DNA from: Bradysia coprophila
Lineage: Eukaryota > Arthropoda > Insecta > Diptera > Sciaridae
Assembly: GCF_014529535.1 (NCBI RefSeq)
Contig: NC_050737.1
Location: 5,906,487 to 5,970,486, forward strand
DNA: 64,000 nucleotides
Direction of reading: 5' to 3'
A model generated the notes under the pieces. The model searched no databases, was not told the origin of the DNA, and saw only the letters and a list, made by a program, of their open reading frames with translations. The number at the start of each line of letters is the position of its first letter. The first letter of the stretch is position 1. The translations under genes were made by a program, and so were the position numbers. Below are positions 9,562-22,374 of this stretch, one piece after another.

Positions 9562-12500
9562 CTACGAAACAATCATATCATTTATTGACGTTGACGTTGC
9601 ATTGAAGTTAGCCGCTTTCAGACTGTCATTAACGTCACGACGGAAGAATGACAAATTTTGGGTAAATCTGCGGAGAAAAGATTTTCCCCGATGAAAATCA
9701 ACTTTTTCAGCAAAGTTTCCAGTTTTTTGTTAAATATTGAACAGATCGAACAGACTGACTTACCTATCCCTATTTTTCACCAACAAATTTCGTTCAACGC
9801 CAGTCATTAAATTATCAAACCATTGAGCCATCGGTTGTTGTTTGTCTATTGCCTGCACTCTGATTATATTTTCTTTTAACGATCTGTAAACAACGAAGGG
9901 AAACAAAATATATTTTCCCGATTGCGGTTACACTCAATGCCAATCGGCACACACTCACCTAAAATAATCCTCATACAATAGTATAAGGCCTAGTAACGGA
10001 CGAGACATTGACCATTGATTTTTGCAATCTTCAAACATCACAACATTTAAAATAGTCGAGAGTATCCTCTGGAGTATCTCTGGATGCAATTTCATCACCT
10101 GTTTTCGGGGAAGCAAAGAATCAAATGTTCGAAATTAACTTTGGAATGGGAAAATTGAGCTGCGTTTTCACCTTAAGGAACATATCATTCTCAGGTAGAT
10201 TATTTCTTCTAAGTTTCTTTGTGGGGAATGTTGGCACCAATTGCTTAAAAATATATGAAACTATGTTGTCTAATGTGGAACAGCAGCCTGTGCATATTGT
10301 TGTGTCTGTAAAGAAATTAATTAAAAAAATCACTTCGATTGTGCGACGATCGTATTTATTTCGGGTCATTACCGAGCGCTGTTAGACCTTCGGAAATGCT
10401 TTCCAGAATATATAGAAAGACATTGGGTTCCAGTGTTGCTAAGAATGATATATGATCCTGTGCCAAGCACTCCAACAACAAATAGTATGACTGTGACAAT
10501 TTTGGATATTCCTGTTGCACAAACACAAACATTAAAACCAATCGAAAATCGAGAAACAAAAGCACCAACACCTTACCAATAGATCTGATTGAGGTATTGA
10601 AAGAATTAATTTGGCAGCAATGTTTAAAACATTATCTAATGTGTCGTCGCCGTATAATTTAAAAACACCGAAATTGACATAGTTTCCGCACAACGCAGCT
10701 TTTAACATAATAAAACACACCGAGATGCCTTTCAGCCGAAGTGGGTACTGTTTATCTTTTGGTACATCAAGTGCCAGAATTCGAGTTCCTGTAAAAGATT
10801 TTTTTTTTTCATTTAACAACCGAGCGCAGTACGGCGGCAATTCTTTCTTAGGGAAACTACGAGTTCCACACAAAATATATTCGACTAATTTTCTGGAGCT
10901 TGTAGCCTTGGAGTCTGTAGCCCTCAGACACAGTTGGAAACTCATGCCGTATCGTTACACTACCGGGGAAGAAAATGTTTGGGGTCTGTTGTTTTTGAGC
11001 GCTCAGATCACTGTAATGATACTTTACACCTTACCAAGCATACCAGAGCAAAGATCACTCGTCCTTCACTTAGTGTCACAATATGGCATAAGTTTCGAAT
11101 CGTAACTGAGGGTCTATCGACATACTGGTAATTAAAAGGTAACTTTTAGTCGGAGCTCCATGAACATAAACTTTTGACAACGAAATCCAACAACATTCAC
11201 AACGTACGTACCATAACAACAAATAATTTTGGATGCCTCTCTGAACAATAAAATTCCATTTGGACTAGAAACTTCAAATTGTAATCGCTGCGAACGATTT
11301 TGTACTAATTCAGAAAATAATTTTAAAACGGGCGTCGTAACGGCAGGATCGTGTGCCCACAATTCCACGGCTCTAATCAAAATTGGTGTATAATCGGGAT
11401 AGCTGAAAGTAAGCAACGAAACAAAAAGTGCTGAATGTCGAAGCAAAAACATTATTCCGTCCACCATCGTCACTTACATCCAGTCAAAGAACATCATATA
11501 CGAAGCGCGCGTGTTCGACGAGAAGGCTAAGCCTCTAAGATCTCGTGACAGGCCGATCAACGCTTTTTTCGCTTCATCACTGGGATAGCCATTCGTGTCC
11601 ATCAGGATCGATCCAATCGATTCAAATGAATCTAGTCGGGAATAGAATGGAAATGAGTACAACTAACGGAAAAAATGCCGTCCGTGTGACATCGCTCACT
11701 TGTAATAGGTAACATGAAATTGTAAAATCTTTCTTCATCTTCACCGAGGTCAACCATTAACAATCTGCCCAATGACGTGTAGAACATGCTCCTCGATCGC
11801 ATCTCACCAACAGCAATATTTGTGCCCAAAAAGGAAAAATGTTCACTCTGCAAATTCGGACGAATAAAAATGGGTTTTTAATTGTGCCGTTGATGTGCGG
11901 GGCAGTGACACTCACCGTGTGATTGTTTAATATGAATTTAATTTCCTCCAGTTTGACCAATTTTCTCACACAACTGTAGCTGATCGACAGCTCGTTTAGC
12001 AGGCTTAAAGTCTTTTTTATAATTTTCTCCGAATGACCCCAAAATTTTAAATTTGTTATTCTGCAAACGGATGTGAAATTTCAAAAAAAAAATAATTGAT
12101 TGTCCCCGAACAGCTGACAATATTTACATTTTCCGATTTATCACGCTCAGCAGCATTGGTTCGTCATTGATGCCCATCACTTCCGACAAACGTTTGTAGA
12201 TTTTCATTTTCTGCATCTGTTCGATGATGTAAATGCGTCGCACCTGGTCTAAGAAACTAATCATGGCAAGTTCTAGTTTCTCACAACCCATGCGAGGCAA
12301 ACGGGCATCCGTTAAGTTCATCAATTGAATTACCTGCAAAATAAACCAGACATTCGGAAGATTAAGACAAAGAATGCTCGTAAGGGCATCGGATATCACT
12401 TCAATTACTGGAATAGTATTTGGTCCACCCTTACAAAACCATTTACAATAGAAACAAGAAATGGCTTACCCTAACCACCAATTCACCATCCATTATATCA

Positions 12501-15500
12501 TGTTCGTCATCAGCCGTAAACGATAAACGTCCACCGATTGCCGAACCAATGATGTATACCAGCCACGTCAATTGGCCCTCCTGTATAACTAACTCAATAG
12601 AATGTTGTACCGGCTGACTTAATGTTTCCTGATAAGCACCAGCTGTTTGATCGAATAGTTGCACCAATAGAGCACAAGTTTTTTCGTATTCGCACCGTTC
12701 GATAACCGAAAGTTGTTCTAACTGCTGCTGAACTAAACCCAAATCATCAAGTGGATCTTCCAGACCGTCCCTATTGATAGAAATATTGGAAGAAAGGAAA
12801 AACATCAATGAATGTTCGCGATTTTTGTCCAGTTGTTCTATTTGATTCGATCAAAACACGGGACACGCACCGAACAATTATTCTCATTGAGTCCAATCTG
12901 GATGTAATGTAGGCCTTGGTCACTTCTGGTGTGTATGTGGACAGTAAATGTGGTTCGGAAGCTTTGACATAGGGAACTGAAGCTACCATTCGTTGCCACA
13001 GCGACAGCAAATAATGTACGCTGTTTGGAGCAAATTGCCACATCTATAAAGCACAAAAGCTTAATTAACGATTTACCATAAACAAATGACTCAACTAACT
13101 TGTAATGATTGAACGGTAAATTTTGCTATCAATTGAATTGTTTCGGGATACGATTCCACTGTCACCAATTCGCCCAGTTGATAATTTGTCTTTAGTCTAG
13201 CTAACAATCGACAAAATTCGTGGTAATTATCGGGGTCACTGAGGCCGCGGGAATTTTCAAGTATATTTTTGATGCCGTTCAGCAAGTGGGACAAAAATTT
13301 TGCTCGCTCCGAATTACTGAACAGAGACCTTCGCACGGAAATTATCTGAAATAAAAGAATAAATCGCATCCGAAACCATAACCATAAAAGCGCAATCGGC
13401 CAATTTCTGTTCGCCACTCACTTGCACTAGAGTACTCAAAGCCAAACTGGACAGTCGGCTTGGAAGTATGTGGTATAAATCGAAAAACAGTTTCAATGTG
13501 TCAAGGTTTAGAAATGCTGGTCTCCAATTTGTGGGAATCTGTACCGTAGACATGTCGTCAATGGATTCGTCTGTTGATGTACCAATAAAATCGAAGCTCA
13601 AACAGTTCCGTGTCAGCCGCAATATTTGATTCATCAACCTGGAAATAATGAGTTGGAATTGGTGTTAGTTTGTTATTAGGACTCAGAGCAATTCCATGTA
13701 TGGCATTCCGATTTGTTGGATTGTGGACATGAACAAAATTTTTTCATTAAATTTTAATAAGAATTTGTGAGAGTTAACGTCTTTTCCAGAGTCGGTCCAA
13801 AAAATTTTGTGAATTCAAAAACCCGGTCGGTTTTTGATCAATTGAGTTAAGGTACAAAAATCATAAACTGTAACCTTTTGACCCGGACGGTCACTGTGAC
13901 TGGTCTTTCCGCTTGCCGAATTCATAAAATTTTGTCTTTAGAAGGAAATCGAAGATCACATTTCAAGATGCACCCGGAGCTCTTAACTATGCCACAGATT
14001 CTATCCCTACTTGTCCACTTGCCGAAAATTCGAAAAAGCTCAAAGAAGCCAATTTGCTACGATCTTATTCTGTAGCAATAACTAATCGGTAGTTTTACTT
14101 ACCCATGCTGCGATTCATCCGCAAAGTTTAAACTTTTGCTGTTGTCTCTGGCTGTACTTAATAAATTGCACGACAAGCAGAATATGTCATACAATTGGGT
14201 ATCTCTGAAGGAACATGCAATCTTTCGATGTTTTGTGAACGAAAATGATATATCAACCTCGGACATTTGATTCATTTCGCATGTGAGTTGTGATAGTATC
14301 TGCACTCCAATCATACAATGTTCCACAGAGCCCTGAAATTAAGAAACGAATTTACATTTTAGAAATTTTCTTTGAATTATGTGGGAAGGGAGAACTTAAA
14401 AACGGGATTCATACAAACAAGAGACAAATTATCAAAAGAGTTCTTTTAGATACTGTACAACTACTGGCCTTATAGATATAAAGAAGTCCTAGGTCAGAGA
14501 TGAAAGAAATTGGTCAGAAGGTTTGGCTATGGTATGCCCCCATAGCCTTAGCGGAGTTTTCGTGAAGTGAAAATATTGACTAGGGAGATAATATTGAGTG
14601 AACGGTAAACAGTACGAAATTGAATGAACTTCGACAAAGAATGCATGTAATGCCAGACGTCGGGCCACCTTTCCTCGAAGCGTGTCATACATTAGGAATT
14701 ACACATCCAGGCCATCCACTCAATTTTTGTCGTGGTCTCTTATGGATATCCTTTGTGAAGTGTTATTTATTGCTTAGGCGACAAACGGATGACAATGAAT
14801 TTTTAGAGGAAATTTTTTGGAAAAGGTAGAGTTCAGGATGCCACGGGACATTTCGTGAAATTGTTTTACTTTGGATAGTACAGAAGATAAAAATTAGCTG
14901 AAAATGTGTGTCATTCGGAAAGGTTACCGGCAAGAATTCAAAATGTTCGGTTTTCGTAAATCGATTTTTAAAGAATCTCTCGTGCACATTTACATAAAAT
15001 GATTCGAAATCGATTTTGGTAATCTTCATTTACTGATTTATGAACGTTTGGTACATTGTGTCTATACATAAAAATCATTCGTACGGGTCTTGCGCCTGTC
15101 CATCGTAATCAGCACGCGTTTTCTTATTGATATCAAAAGTGTGTTCGAAATCAAACAGTCCAGTCACTGAATTTTAATTCGGAAATTTGTGTGACACATG
15201 TGGTAGCGTGTGAATTAATAGCGAATGTAGGTCAATTTACGCAGACCGTCATGTTTAATTTCATGTGACATCGATTGTTGTTATTTTTGTTCCCTTGTTT
15301 CGTATTCAATCAAATCAAAAACGGGAACTAGTTAACCGATATTACCAATATGTCGATCAAATTTTTACGATTTCAGATTGAAACTGGAACAAATGTATCT
15401 GTCGAAATTAGGATTGGGGCCAATTCAGGACAATGGAAGTTTATAAAAATTAAAAGGGAAGGTCACTTCATCTGAAAACACTGACTGACTTTGAGAAAGC

Positions 15501-16722
15501 GTGCACTCTTTTCAACGCGAAACAATTGAGACAAGTAGAGACACATTGGAACAAACATTTTCACAACACTACAACAATCACTCTTTAATCACAAAGCGGA
15601 GTGCTTACCTGAAGAAATTTTTTCACATCATCAAGAACGTTCCGAAACACTAACTCCTCTTTGTGTTGATCGAACCATCCATACTTTGTGATTTTCCCCA
15701 ATAGAGTCACCAGCGCCTGAATGACGAAATTCTCCAGGCTGGGCCTAGTTGCCAAGTAGTTCAGAATGTAATTCCTGTGAACGAAAAGCAGAAGAAAAAC
15801 GAAAAATCAATTTCAGTTCCGTCCCAATCGAATTTGCAATCTCTTACCTAATATCGATGCGCTGCTGCAAACTGAGTCCCTGGACATTCTTTGAAATCAA
15901 TTTGGTCAATGTTGTTGCGGCTAACAATTGCGAATAGCTGGAATCTCCGCGGTCTAACAACAGTTGACATTTCGGTAGTGCATCACAGCTGTCTTGGAAA
16001 GCTACCAATGCCTTTTCTGCTTCGGATCGGATCGACGAATCTTGTGCTTGGTACATTTGCTTACATAGCAACTCAAGTTGTTGTATGTCCTGTAAAGGTT
16101 TTGAAGGGGGAAAATGTGTGAATTTCCAGCGCGAAAATCGACCAAATTTGTGGTGTCACGCAATTGTTTTTTGTAAGCAAACATCCTGAGCTATCACTTT
16201 CTTCAGCCACTACTGTCATGACTGATTGGTGATTATATTTTCAATATTTTTCTGATATTTAGCCGAATAAAAAAATAAGTCAATTAATCAGAAGAGCTAA
16301 ATCCATTAAAAACCAGAAATATCCCGGCGGTTCACTAGACGTAAATAATAAACAAAGCGAACCCGAAACTTTTGTTTTCATCCACAGAGTGCGCAAACTT
16401 TCTTCATTTCCACCGAAAAAAAAACTTCATTTCATAACCCTCACTCGCACATATTTATTAGAGTTACATATTCGTCTCCCACTATCCGGAATTGAAGTCA
16501 ATCTATCCGAGGCAAAGGTCAAACTATCCGCAATAACATTGAAACGATCCGGAAAGAAAATTCAAACTATCCGGAATGTTAAATTCAAACTATCTGGAAT
16601 GATAGTATGAAATCTGGAATGATATTATGTGCGACCATCGGCAAAATATAATTTTGCATTATCAAGCAGATGCATTTATGCGGTAAATACTACGAATATT
16701 TCTTGGAATTTGCACTTACCAT
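9562..16722 (-). CDS. Xpo7: Exportin-7 / RanBP16, 19 exons
   Basis: Importin-beta family nuclear export receptor; by family knowledge it binds RanGTP and moves protein cargo through the nuclear pore. Exons (plus-strand coordinates): 16720-16722, 15848-16089, 15609-15774, 14103-14332, 13422-13638, 13100-13345, 12871-13043, 12470-12770, 12128-12333, 11916-12060, 11700-11847, 11478-11631, 11212-11402, 10577-10788, 10373-10511, 10172-10305, 9959-10098, 9764-9883, 9562-9667. These sum to 3273 nt, 1090 residues, against about 1087 in vertebrates, with phase preserved at every junction. The importin-beta N-terminal region is in exon 2 ([19 protein letters not shown]). Diagnostic stretches include NFDFIG-type [41 protein letters not shown] and [15 protein letters not shown]. 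The first coding exon is the ATG alone, placed by GTAAGT after it and GACATACAACAACTTGAG after the 630-bp intron. The 1.3-kb intron at 14333-15608 holds nothing recognised. Confidence 0.95.
16482..16628. repeat. Short tandem repeats of ACTATCCGGAAT
   Basis: About seven imperfect copies of a TATCCGGAAT/TATCCGCAAT-type motif at irregular 20-30 bp spacing, inside the first intron of exportin-7. A minisatellite-like array of unknown significance. Confidence 0.55.
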
Positions 16723-17193
16723 GATTGCGAAAGTTCGGAACACAATTAATGTAATTTTCTGATCAGTTAAAGTTGGATGTCAGCAGAAATCAAGTAAAAT
16801 ATTGTTGAAGACACAGCTTTGCCATAAGCTTCAATAATCTTCCATATTTGTTTGTGATTGAGCCTGTTCAGTATATTTTTGGAAATGGAGTGTCGGTTTA
16901 CTTTTGAAATGTTATACCGGCTAATGGGCAAGTTTTTTAAAAATTACAAACAACGTTCTTGGGCTATTTTTGCACTGTACATTAATGTGATTTAATATGA
17001 ATAAAGGAAATAAAGGATATTTTCACACTCAAGAACTATTTTCTTTGTGTGAAAGCATTCAATGCACTGAGATCCTAAAATGTTAACTGAAAAATGGTAT
17101 GTCAAATAATTGAGATAAGAGGTGAGTGATGTTAATGTCGTTGATGAAAAATCATAGGGAGCACAGAAGCATTGCTTCCTGGGTTGTCTCGAC

Positions 17194-17356
17194 CAAGGCT
17201 GTATACTTTGGTACAAAAATTCACCTACTCTGATGATTCTCGTCGTCTTGATGATGTGGTGAATTTTTTGTATATGTAAAGTCATCAGAAGTGGTGTGTT
17301 CCCGCGTATCTAATAAAACGGCGGTCTGCGTGACCTCCCCAAAGTATACAGCCTTG
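17194..17356. mobile_element. hAT-like MITE, perfect 8-bp target duplication
   Basis: 163-bp element with perfect 18-bp inverted ends CAAGGCTGTATACTTTGG, flanked on both sides by GTCTCGAC (17186-17193, 17357-17364). The intact ends suggest a fairly recent insertion. It lies between the exportin-7 and syntaxin-16 starts. Confidence 0.85.
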
Positions 17357-17407
17357 GTCTCGACAGCAAGAATCATTTTAGTTTCAGCCTATTTCAAAAA
17401 CTAACAG

Positions 17408-17453
17408 AGTGTTATGATCACCTAAGTCTCACCGCTTATGTGATCACAACACT
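17408..17453. repeat. Small inverted repeat
   Basis: Arms AGTGTTATGATCAC and GTGATCACAACACT with an 18-bp loop. Possibly a fragment of a miniature element. Confidence 0.5.
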
Positions 17454-18005
17454 GTCGTTCTTTCAAAGAATTGTGATGTATAAACCCATACCCCGTTACT
17501 GCGAAATTAGAAATTAATAAAGGATCGGTTGTTTGCTTCAACACCCACAGGATTTCTTTACCGATCTTTACCGGATTTATATAAATATAAATGAACACGA
17601 GACGACACTACACCTAAGGACTTCTAAGGAGTGTGATAACGTAACGTGATAACGATCAGTTATTTTTCAATGAAGCATGTGCACGTTTAGAAATTATCTG
17701 GACTTCATTCAAATTAGCGGAATTTAGGTCTTTATACTCCTTGCTAAATGTAGTGGCAGTGGCGCACTAACACATCTCACACATGCGTCGTGGAGCATTT
17801 ACCAAGAGATTCCATATAATCATCCACCGCCTCTTTCTATATAAGATGACAGTTGACAAGTGAACGAATTCCAATCACTTCCTCTTCTCTACGTTCTCTA
17901 CACATATGAGCAATCATCACATCGATAACATATTGACAAAAAATCACAAATCAAAATAAAAAAAAATTGAATTTATTAACCGATTGCCTACCATAATACG
18001 CAGCT
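17454..18005. other. Upstream region of syntaxin-16
   Basis: The divergent exportin-7 and syntaxin-16 start codons lie 1.28 kb apart. TATATAAG near 17840 could be a TATA-like element, but nothing confirms it. No exon recognised. Confidence 0.35.
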
Positions 18006-20651
18006 ATGACTTCAAGGAATTTAACCGAAGTGTTTGTGATAATGCGAAACAATGCACAACATAACAGAAACATGTACGACGATGACCGTGTAAGTTAATC
18101 AAGCTTCTGGTGTTGTTGTTTTCGTCAGACTGAAAAATTAACTTTTATTCATTTTCATGGTCTCGGCCAGAGGGGGGGCGACAGTGAAAAGCTCTTGAAG
18201 CGCACATTACATGACGCTGAAGAAGGTCTGGAGCTGGGCAACGATTGTGGTGCGCCACCCGTTTGGCTAGATAAATTAGAGGAGGCCCAATATACGATAT
18301 CCAAGTGAGTTTCTGTTCAACAGATGGTGCGGTGTAGGTGTAAGTGATGATGTTAGTAATGATTGGTCTTTTTTCTCTTCGCTGGAATTATTCTTAGGAT
18401 CAAACCGAAACTAGATGAATTAGGGTCGTTACATGCAAGACATTTACTGCGACCAACACTGGATGACCGATGTGAAGAAGAAGAATTGATCGAAGAATTG
18501 AGCCAGGAGATTTCGAAACTAATCTGTTCGACGCACAGACACATTCAATGCATACGGTCGAGTTTAGGAAATGGTAAGATATTTGCGAGTTTAATAATTC
18601 AAATTGATAAGACGAGTTTGAGTTAAAGTGATAAGAGTAGACACTAGCCACTTACTGACGTCGGTGGGATTCGGTTTTTTTAAGTGCATAACTCTGACTG
18701 TATTGTCATACAACATTTAGATTCGAAGTCTTCGAAGTCCATAAAAACCCGACGCAATGCCAGGGTTTTACCGAATTGAGATGGAAATTTTCAAATTGCA
18801 AAGTGATTTCCGTCCTGTGTCCCGATTACCATTTGTTCGTGCCATACAAATGATCTATTTGGGAAAAATGACTCAAATGTTTGACAAGCGTGAGAAAGAG
18901 ATTAGCAATTGTATTTCATATCCTCTTACACCTCATTCCATATCAATTCACTGTTTTTGTAAACATTTTTCGTAGAAATTATTCGGGTGGTTCAAGAATT
19001 TCGAGCATCGTCAACCGTCGAATGCACAACGTATACGAAAATTGCATGGACGAAAATGAAAAAGACGATCGGTAATGCAACTCGCTGCAACAATTAAACG
19101 AAAATCGCGATTTTATTTCTGCCGTCAGGTCAAATTGCACGGTTCGGATATTTCGTTGTTACTGTCCAGTAATATAAAGGACATGATTTACTGTCTAATT
19201 TATCTAATTTTTTGTAATTTGCGAAATTGAGCAAGTTGCTCTACTGAAAATCCATAAAAATCGTCCACATCGTTTCTTTTTTCCAATGTCTATTACATGA
19301 TTAATTTCCATCGTCCTTTATCAACGCTACCACAAATTGATAACACAAATGCCAACGAGATTTGACTGATTCGGGTTGAAATATGAAGCTAAGAAACCTG
19401 CAATGTTGCATTGCAGAGGAGGCGGTATTCCGTTTCTGAATCGATTCTCTACAATTCGGTAAAACAATATCCAAGTAAACTCTACGAGTCATATGGCCTT
19501 TCCACCATTTCTTCCGTTCAGTATTGAGCGTTACTGATCGGATCCTTTTGACTCCATGTCCTTTCCAGTGCCAAGTTGTAATGGGTGTCTTACCTTAAAA
19601 AGCACTGGCGATCTACATCTATTCATCATGCAAATCACATTCCTTTCGTCTTCGTCAATAGTCTGTCCAGGACAGTAAGTTATAGTCTACCTCTGAACGT
19701 TGAGCACCGTCGTAGTATTCTGCGACTCAGGAAGCCCTTTTCATCTCTGAAGCCACTAGTTTAGGATCTTTGAATAGTTTCATCTACGCCAAATGCTCAA
19801 TCAAAACACAACCAATGCTGCCCTAGCTGTGCGATGCTAATGTTATACAGAATGCATATAGAATATGCATATTGAAATGTTGTGTCTACGTGCCTAACAC
19901 GCGTTGGATTTTTAAAAGAACAGTCTTTCGATGTAGAACTCGCAGTTCCAGTATCAAGTTCTAGCAACTACGAGCAATCCACTAAAGTTCCAAATTAATT
20001 TCAGGCAACAAAATCGAACAACGCCTTACCAAAAGTGTGGAAACTGCACTGTTAAACGCGCTTCAGGACATCTCCACTCGATACCGCACCAGCCAAAGCA
20101 ATTACTTGAAACAATTGAATTCACGTGAGGCCCGTTCCAACATTTTCTTCGAAACGACCGATTTTACTACAATTGACCTGAATGATGACCCGCAGTCGGC
20201 ACAGCTGAATGATGCCGTTGAATCGTTTGACAATTTCTTAAAACCGAAGCAAAACAACAAAAACTATCTGAATGATACCGACGAACAGATTGACGAATAT
20301 TTCCAGAAGCCAGTGACATCGCGAATGACTCAACAACAGTTGCTGTTGTTTGAGGAGGAAAATACAAAAATGGCTGAGCATCGCGAACAAGAAGTGACGA
20401 AAATTGTCAAGTCAATCGTCGACCTGAACGACATCTTTAAGGATTTAGCGAGCATGGTGCAAGAACAGGGCACGGTACTGGATCGTATTGACTATAATGT
20501 TGAACAGACTCAAACGAGAGTCACTGAAGGCTATAAGCAACTTCAAAAAGCTGAAATGTACCAGCGAAAAAATCGAAAGATGTACTGCATCATGGTGCTG
20601 GCCGGTGTCACCCTATTTATGTTAATTTTGTTGATTTTCACCAAATTCTAA
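18006..20651 (+). CDS. Syx16: Syntaxin-16 (Qa-SNARE)
   Basis: Four exons: 18006-18089, 18171-18304, 18398-18573, 20005-20651; 1041 nt, 346 residues. The N-terminus MTSRNLTEVFVIMRNNAQHN parallels the known syntaxin-16 start (MATRRLTDAFLLLRNNS), which fixes the first ATG. The N-terminal helical domain contains LHARHLLRPTLDD. The SNARE helix near the C-terminus carries LNDIFKDLASMVQEQGTVLD, with the zero-layer glutamine in VQEQG, followed by RIDYNVEQT and a single C-terminal membrane anchor (CIMVLAGVTLFMLILLIF). By family knowledge it drives endosome-to-trans-Golgi vesicle fusion. The third intron is 1.43 kb and no coding segment was recognised inside it. The gene converges on pno1, with stop codons 53 bp apart. 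Confidence 0.95.
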
Positions 20652-20704
20652 ATACCCCAAAACGACTTCATTTGTAATCTAATTAACTGAAAAAATATAT
20701 TTAT
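20652..20704. other. Convergent 53-bp spacer between Syx16 and pno1
   Basis: The 3' ends of both transcripts must fall in or beyond this spacer, so the two mRNAs probably overlap tail to tail. Confidence 0.6.
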
Positions 20705-20705
20705 T
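20700..20705 (-). terminator. Poly(A) signal AATAAA overlapping the pno1 stop
   Basis: On the pno1 strand the end reads TGAATAAA: the AATAAA hexamer starts with the last base of the TGA stop codon. If used, the pno1 3' UTR would be only about 15-30 nt. Confidence 0.5.
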
Positions 20706-21509
20706 CAAAGCCGTTCTGATATTCGGCTGGCTACCGATCTCAAATTTCCGTACACTTTACTTGGAGGCGAACCGAGAATTAAATTACAAATTGCCCGACG
20801 GGCCAGCTGAATATTCTGGTAGCTACCCAATATGTGAATTCTAGAATCGGCGATGACGATACGAGTTTTGGTCACATTTTCAATGGTAAACTTGGTACGA
20901 CCTCCCTTGCCAGCCAATCGACCAATTGCACGACTTTGATGGTCTCCCTTCAGTGTTTTCACGTCCTTGATTTCGAACGTTTCGATGAACAAATCTTCCA
21001 ATCGTAGCAACGACAACGCATCTTCCACATCAAAGCCGTAGATGAAGGCGCGAACGAAATCAGCCGCTTTTTGTAGATTCGAAACATCCGGCGTTTCGGG
21101 GGCTATGCGAATTTCCACTTGGTTGATTTTCATGTTGAAACGGACTTGCAGTTGTAGATGCTCGACGATGGGACTGAATATTTTGAGCCAATTCTCCTTC
21201 AGCGCAGAGTATCTGAAACGACGAGCGAAAAATTGGAAACTCATCGAACCGACAATTGAAAACAAAAATCGAAACTCACCTGTGGGCTGGCACTGGAATC
21301 TTACGAAACTCGGCGTTGGAGAATTTCTTTCGCTTTGTTTTCGGTGCATTTTTCTTAGTCGCACCCTCGATGCCAGTATCGCTGTCAACAATCATTTTGT
21401 CATCTTCGTCGATTGATCGTTTCTTGGATTTGTTTTTGTTTTGAGTGGATGCGGGTAGAAATATTTCGGTGTTGATATTCTCGGCCGACTCATCCATTTT
21501 ATCAGTCAT
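20705..21509 (-). CDS. pno1: PNO1 (Dim2), 40S ribosome assembly KH protein
   Basis: Two exons, 21280-21509 and 20705-21212, separated by a 67-bp intron (21213-21279, GTGAGT...TTTCAG); 738 nt, 245 residues, close to vertebrate PNO1. The variable N-terminus is acidic then basic (KTKRKK), followed by the conserved block RKIPVPAHRYSALKENWLKI across the splice junction, then KAADFVRAFIYGF, GDHQSRAIGRLAGKGGRTKF (KH domain) and the C-terminal NLILGSPPSKVYGN. By family knowledge it partners NOB1 on pre-40S particles and supports 18S rRNA 3' end processing. Internal ATGs such as the one at 21391 are not the start, because the conserved block requires the upstream exon. Confidence 0.95.
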
Positions 21510-21973
21510 TTTGTGTACGGGCTCGGAACGGTAGTGGTAAATAGCACGACTAAACTGCAGTTACGGTTTAGATCACGGAGTTATTTAGATTTGTGTTGAC
21601 CGACAAATCTGCAGCGCACTAAGATGTCCAGACCACGTTGGGAAAAAGAAATAAATATGGCAGAAAATGGACTGACAGGTATTTGACAGACAATGACGTT
21701 TTAAATTTCGGTGCGGTTCAAGTAAGTAATACACTTTCATATGGCGCAAATGTTTTGATTCATCGTAAAGTTTTGGATTACCTCGATACGAGGGGTCATC
21801 TAACCGGAAAAGTCGTGTGACTGTATAAACTCGTATTTACTACGCATTTTGTTGTGACTTACCTAACCTGTCGACACAGGGATTCGCACAAATTTATCAA
21901 GTTTCTTGACACGAATAACCTGGCTTCGGGTACTTGTCATTGAATATTTTCATATAAATTTTTGACATATCAG

Positions 21974-22082
21974 CAAGGCAAGTTAAAATAACTGGTCCGT
22001 ATTACATTTCCTTCTCCTCATCATAACAGGCTGTAGACCAAGGCAAGTTAAAAGAACTTGTCCAAATATATTTCCTTCATCT
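21974..22082. repeat. Two-unit tandem repeat (65-bp unit)
   Basis: CAAGGCAAGTTAAAATAACT (21974) recurs as CAAGGCAAGTTAAAAGAACT (22039), with TTTCCTTC in both units. The array ends next to the hAT-like element at 22106. Confidence 0.6.
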
Positions 22083-22105
22083 TGATTTTGGCTTGTCGAG
22101 CGAAG

Positions 22106-22310
22106 CAATGAAAGTAGATAAGTAGGTATGGCCAGTCCATACAAGTCGGAGCACATACGGATTTGCATGGCGCCACCTCAAACGAACTCATTTCTAGTGG
22201 AAATTTGCGCTAGAAATGAGTTCGTTTGAGGTGGCGCCATGCAAATCCGTATGTGCTCCGGCTAGAACAAATTTGAACGTTTGGCTATACCTATCTATTT
22301 ACTTTCATTG
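22106..22310. mobile_element. hAT-like foldback MITE, perfect 8-bp target duplication
   Basis: Nearly whole-length palindrome, with ends CAATGAAAGTAGATAAGTAG and matching right arm CTATTTACTTTCATTG. The inner arms (22150-22195 and 22212-22258) are almost perfect complements with a loop of about 16 bp. Flanked by GAGCGAAG at 22098-22105 and 22311-22318. Non-coding; transcripts would fold into a very long hairpin. Confidence 0.88.
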
Positions 22311-22374
22311 GAGCGAAGAACTAACAGTAATATCGTTCACTTTCCATTTTTTGTCGTTAAACTTTAACGGTTAA

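Noticed and set aside
10725-11131. Plus-strand ORFs across the exportin-7 region
   Set aside because: They are antisense shadows of exons and introns whose minus-strand frames join into a complete 1090-residue protein.
18757-19075. Possible extra syntaxin-16 exons in its large intron
   Set aside because: No homology to syntaxin-16, and exons 3 and 4 join in phase without them.
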